DNA from: Bifidobacteriaceae bacterium
GTDB taxonomy: Bacteria; Actinomycetota; Actinomycetes; Actinomycetales; WQXJ01
Direction of reading: 5' to 3'
Length of the DNA stretch: 7,111 nt
Assembly: GCA_031278665.1 (NCBI GenBank)
Contig: JAITKC010000165.1
Span: 1 to 7,111 of the forward strand
How positions within the stretch are numbered: position 1 is the first letter of the stretch; every line of letters starts with the position of its first letter. The notes beneath the pieces were generated by a model. That model did not search any database. It saw only the letters and a list, made by a program, of their open reading frames with translations, and was not told where the DNA came from. This document shows, piece by piece, positions 6,002-7,111 of this stretch. A program made the position numbers and the translations under genes.

Positions 6002-7111
6002 ACACGCCGATCACGGCGTTGAGGCCGCGCGACGCCGACGGCCACCAGTTCGTGTTCTACTCGGACGCCTGTTCGGGTGAGGCGGCCGATCCGCACGGTA
6101 ACGCCCGGCGATTGGCGAGGCTTTCGGCGGTCGCGCGCCGGCTCGACCCGCCGCCGGAATTCATCGCCTTCCCCGGCGACGCCGTCGCCGACGGCTCGCG
6201 CCGCGAACAGTGGCGGCGCTGGCTGGAGGTCGAGATGGCCTGGGCCAAGGACTTGGGGTTGACGATCTACCAGTCGACCTCCAATCACAACACGTCCAGC
6301 CCGGCCGCCTACCGGTTGTATCGGGAGTTCTGGGCCGATTTGCCGCAAAACGGGCCGGACGGCCAGACGGGGCTGGCCTATTGGGAACGGCGCGGCAGTC
6401 TGCTTTACGTCAGCCTGCACCAGCCCGACCTGGCCGCCGAGCCCGACAGTTCGCCGGTCAGGGGCCTGACCGCGGTCGAGGCCGATTGGCTCGACGGCGT
6501 TTTGACGGCCAACGCGGACGCCGCGCACAAGTTCGTGGCCGGCCACTACCCCGTCTTCCCGGTCAACGGCTACACCGCTTCGCCGTGGTGTTTCGCCGAG
6601 TCGGCGAGGGCCTCGTTGTGGCGGATTTTGCGTCGCCATCTCCTGACGGCCTACCTGTGCAGCCACGTTTTGGCTTTCGACGCGCAGGTCCACGAAGGCG
6701 TCTTGCAGCTAACTTCGGGCGGCGCGTCCGGCGGCCCGCCGGATTCGCCGGGGGTGGTTTGGGGTCCGCGCGGAATGATGCCCGGACCGGTCGAGTATCC
6801 GCATTTGGTCCAGTTGGCGGTCGACGCGGCCGGTTTGCGCTACCGGGTGCACGATGCCACCGGGACCGTCCGAGAGTCCCTGACGTGGCCGTTCGCGCCG
6901 CCGTCCGGCTGGCGCGAGGGGTTCGGCGGGTGGGCGCGGGCCGGCGCCGATTCGGTGCGGCTGCTCCGCCTGGCCGAGCCGGACGACATCGGCGGCCTGA
7001 TCGGCGCGGGCCTGCGGCCGTACGCCTTCAAGGACCGGATCGATTGGCTGGCCAGCCCGGACGGCGGTTTCCGGGTCGGCTTCGAGGCGCTGACCGGCCG
7101 GCTCGAGGTGA
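5998..7111 (+). CDS. divergent calcineurin-like metallophosphoesterase (partial, right edge)
   Basis: The frame is open from GTG 5998 to the window end, giving at least 371 codons with no stop. The GTG overlaps the previous gene's TGA as GTGA, indicating translational coupling; the Shine-Dalgarno is weak. Metallophosphoesterase motifs are recognisable: YSDAC (21-25, usually SDxH), PGDAVAD (59-65), SNHN (95-98, usually GNHD), GHYP (182-185), and CSHVLAFD (221-228) where GHxH is expected, followed by a Gly-rich SGGASGG. The probable metal-2 ligands D61, N96, H183 and H223 are kept. At metal 1, two histidines appear to be C25 and L225. About 125 further residues follow the catalytic fold; they may start an accessory, possibly beta-rich domain that I cannot name. 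No signal peptide is seen. It is likely a hydrolase acting with the two enzymes before it. The family call is fair; the substrate is unknown. Confidence 0.8.
   Translation, partial: MNTPITALRPRDADGHQFVFYSDACSGEAADPHGNARRLARLSAVARRLDPPPEFIAFPGDAVADGSRREQWRRWLEVEMAWAKDLGLTIYQSTSNHNTSSPAAYRLYREFWADLPQNGPDGQTGLAYWERRGSLLYVSLHQPDLAAEPDSSPVRGLTAVEADWLDGVLTANADAAHKFVAGHYPVFPVNGYTASPWCFAESARASLWRILRRHLLTAYLCSHVLAFDAQVHEGVLQLTSGGASGGPPDSPGVVWGPRGMMPGPVEYPHLVQLAVDAAGLRYRVHDATGTVRESLTWPFAPPSGWREGFGGWARAGADSVRLLRLAEPDDIGGLIGAGLRPYAFKDRIDWLASPDGGFRVGFEALTGRLEV

Noticed and set aside
5956..6693. Minus-strand open frame of 245 codons opposite the second metallophosphoesterase
   Set aside because: The plus-strand frame from 5998 shows ordered phosphoesterase motifs and is open for over 1.1 kb. 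The minus frame shows no recognisable domain.

Overview
The window is GC-rich (roughly two thirds G+C by eye), with GC-biased third codon positions. It carries an EF-G-like translation-factor homologue of the type found in mycobacteria and other actinobacteria, so it most likely comes from an actinobacterial (Actinomycetota) chromosome. I cannot place it more finely. No tRNA, rRNA, insertion sequence, CRISPR array or phage gene is visible.

Layout. Positions 1-105 hold the 3' flank of the first gene and no supportable gene. On the minus strand lie an EF-G-like GTPase (FusA2 type, 106-2268) and, upstream of it, a pRiA4b ORF-3/IS1096 TnpR-like domain protein (2336-3040, start chosen by a strong Shine-Dalgarno). 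A 258-base divergent intergenic region follows. It contains an 11-bp tandem repeat, a 16-bp GC tandem repeat and several TGTTCA-type half-sites. From 3299 to the right edge, four plus-strand genes are packed into one apparent operon: a MurR/RpiR-family regulator, a calcineurin-like metallophosphoesterase, an endonuclease/exonuclease/phosphatase (EEP) superfamily protein, and a second, divergent calcineurin-like phosphoesterase that runs off the window. The gaps are 8 nt, 10 nt and a 4-nt GTGA overlap, which suggests co-transcription and partly coupled translation.

Interpretation. A regulator with a sugar-phosphate-sensing SIS domain in front of three hydrolases from two unrelated phosphoesterase folds suggests a catabolic or salvage pathway for a phosphorylated compound or phosphodiester. 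None of the three enzymes shows a signal peptide, so they should act in the cytoplasm on an imported or internally produced substrate. The transporter or remaining enzymes may lie beyond the right edge. The EEP protein and the second metallophosphoesterase both lack residues that are normally conserved at their active sites. That makes the operon the most interesting part of the window. The minus-strand pair appears ordinary and functionally unrelated.
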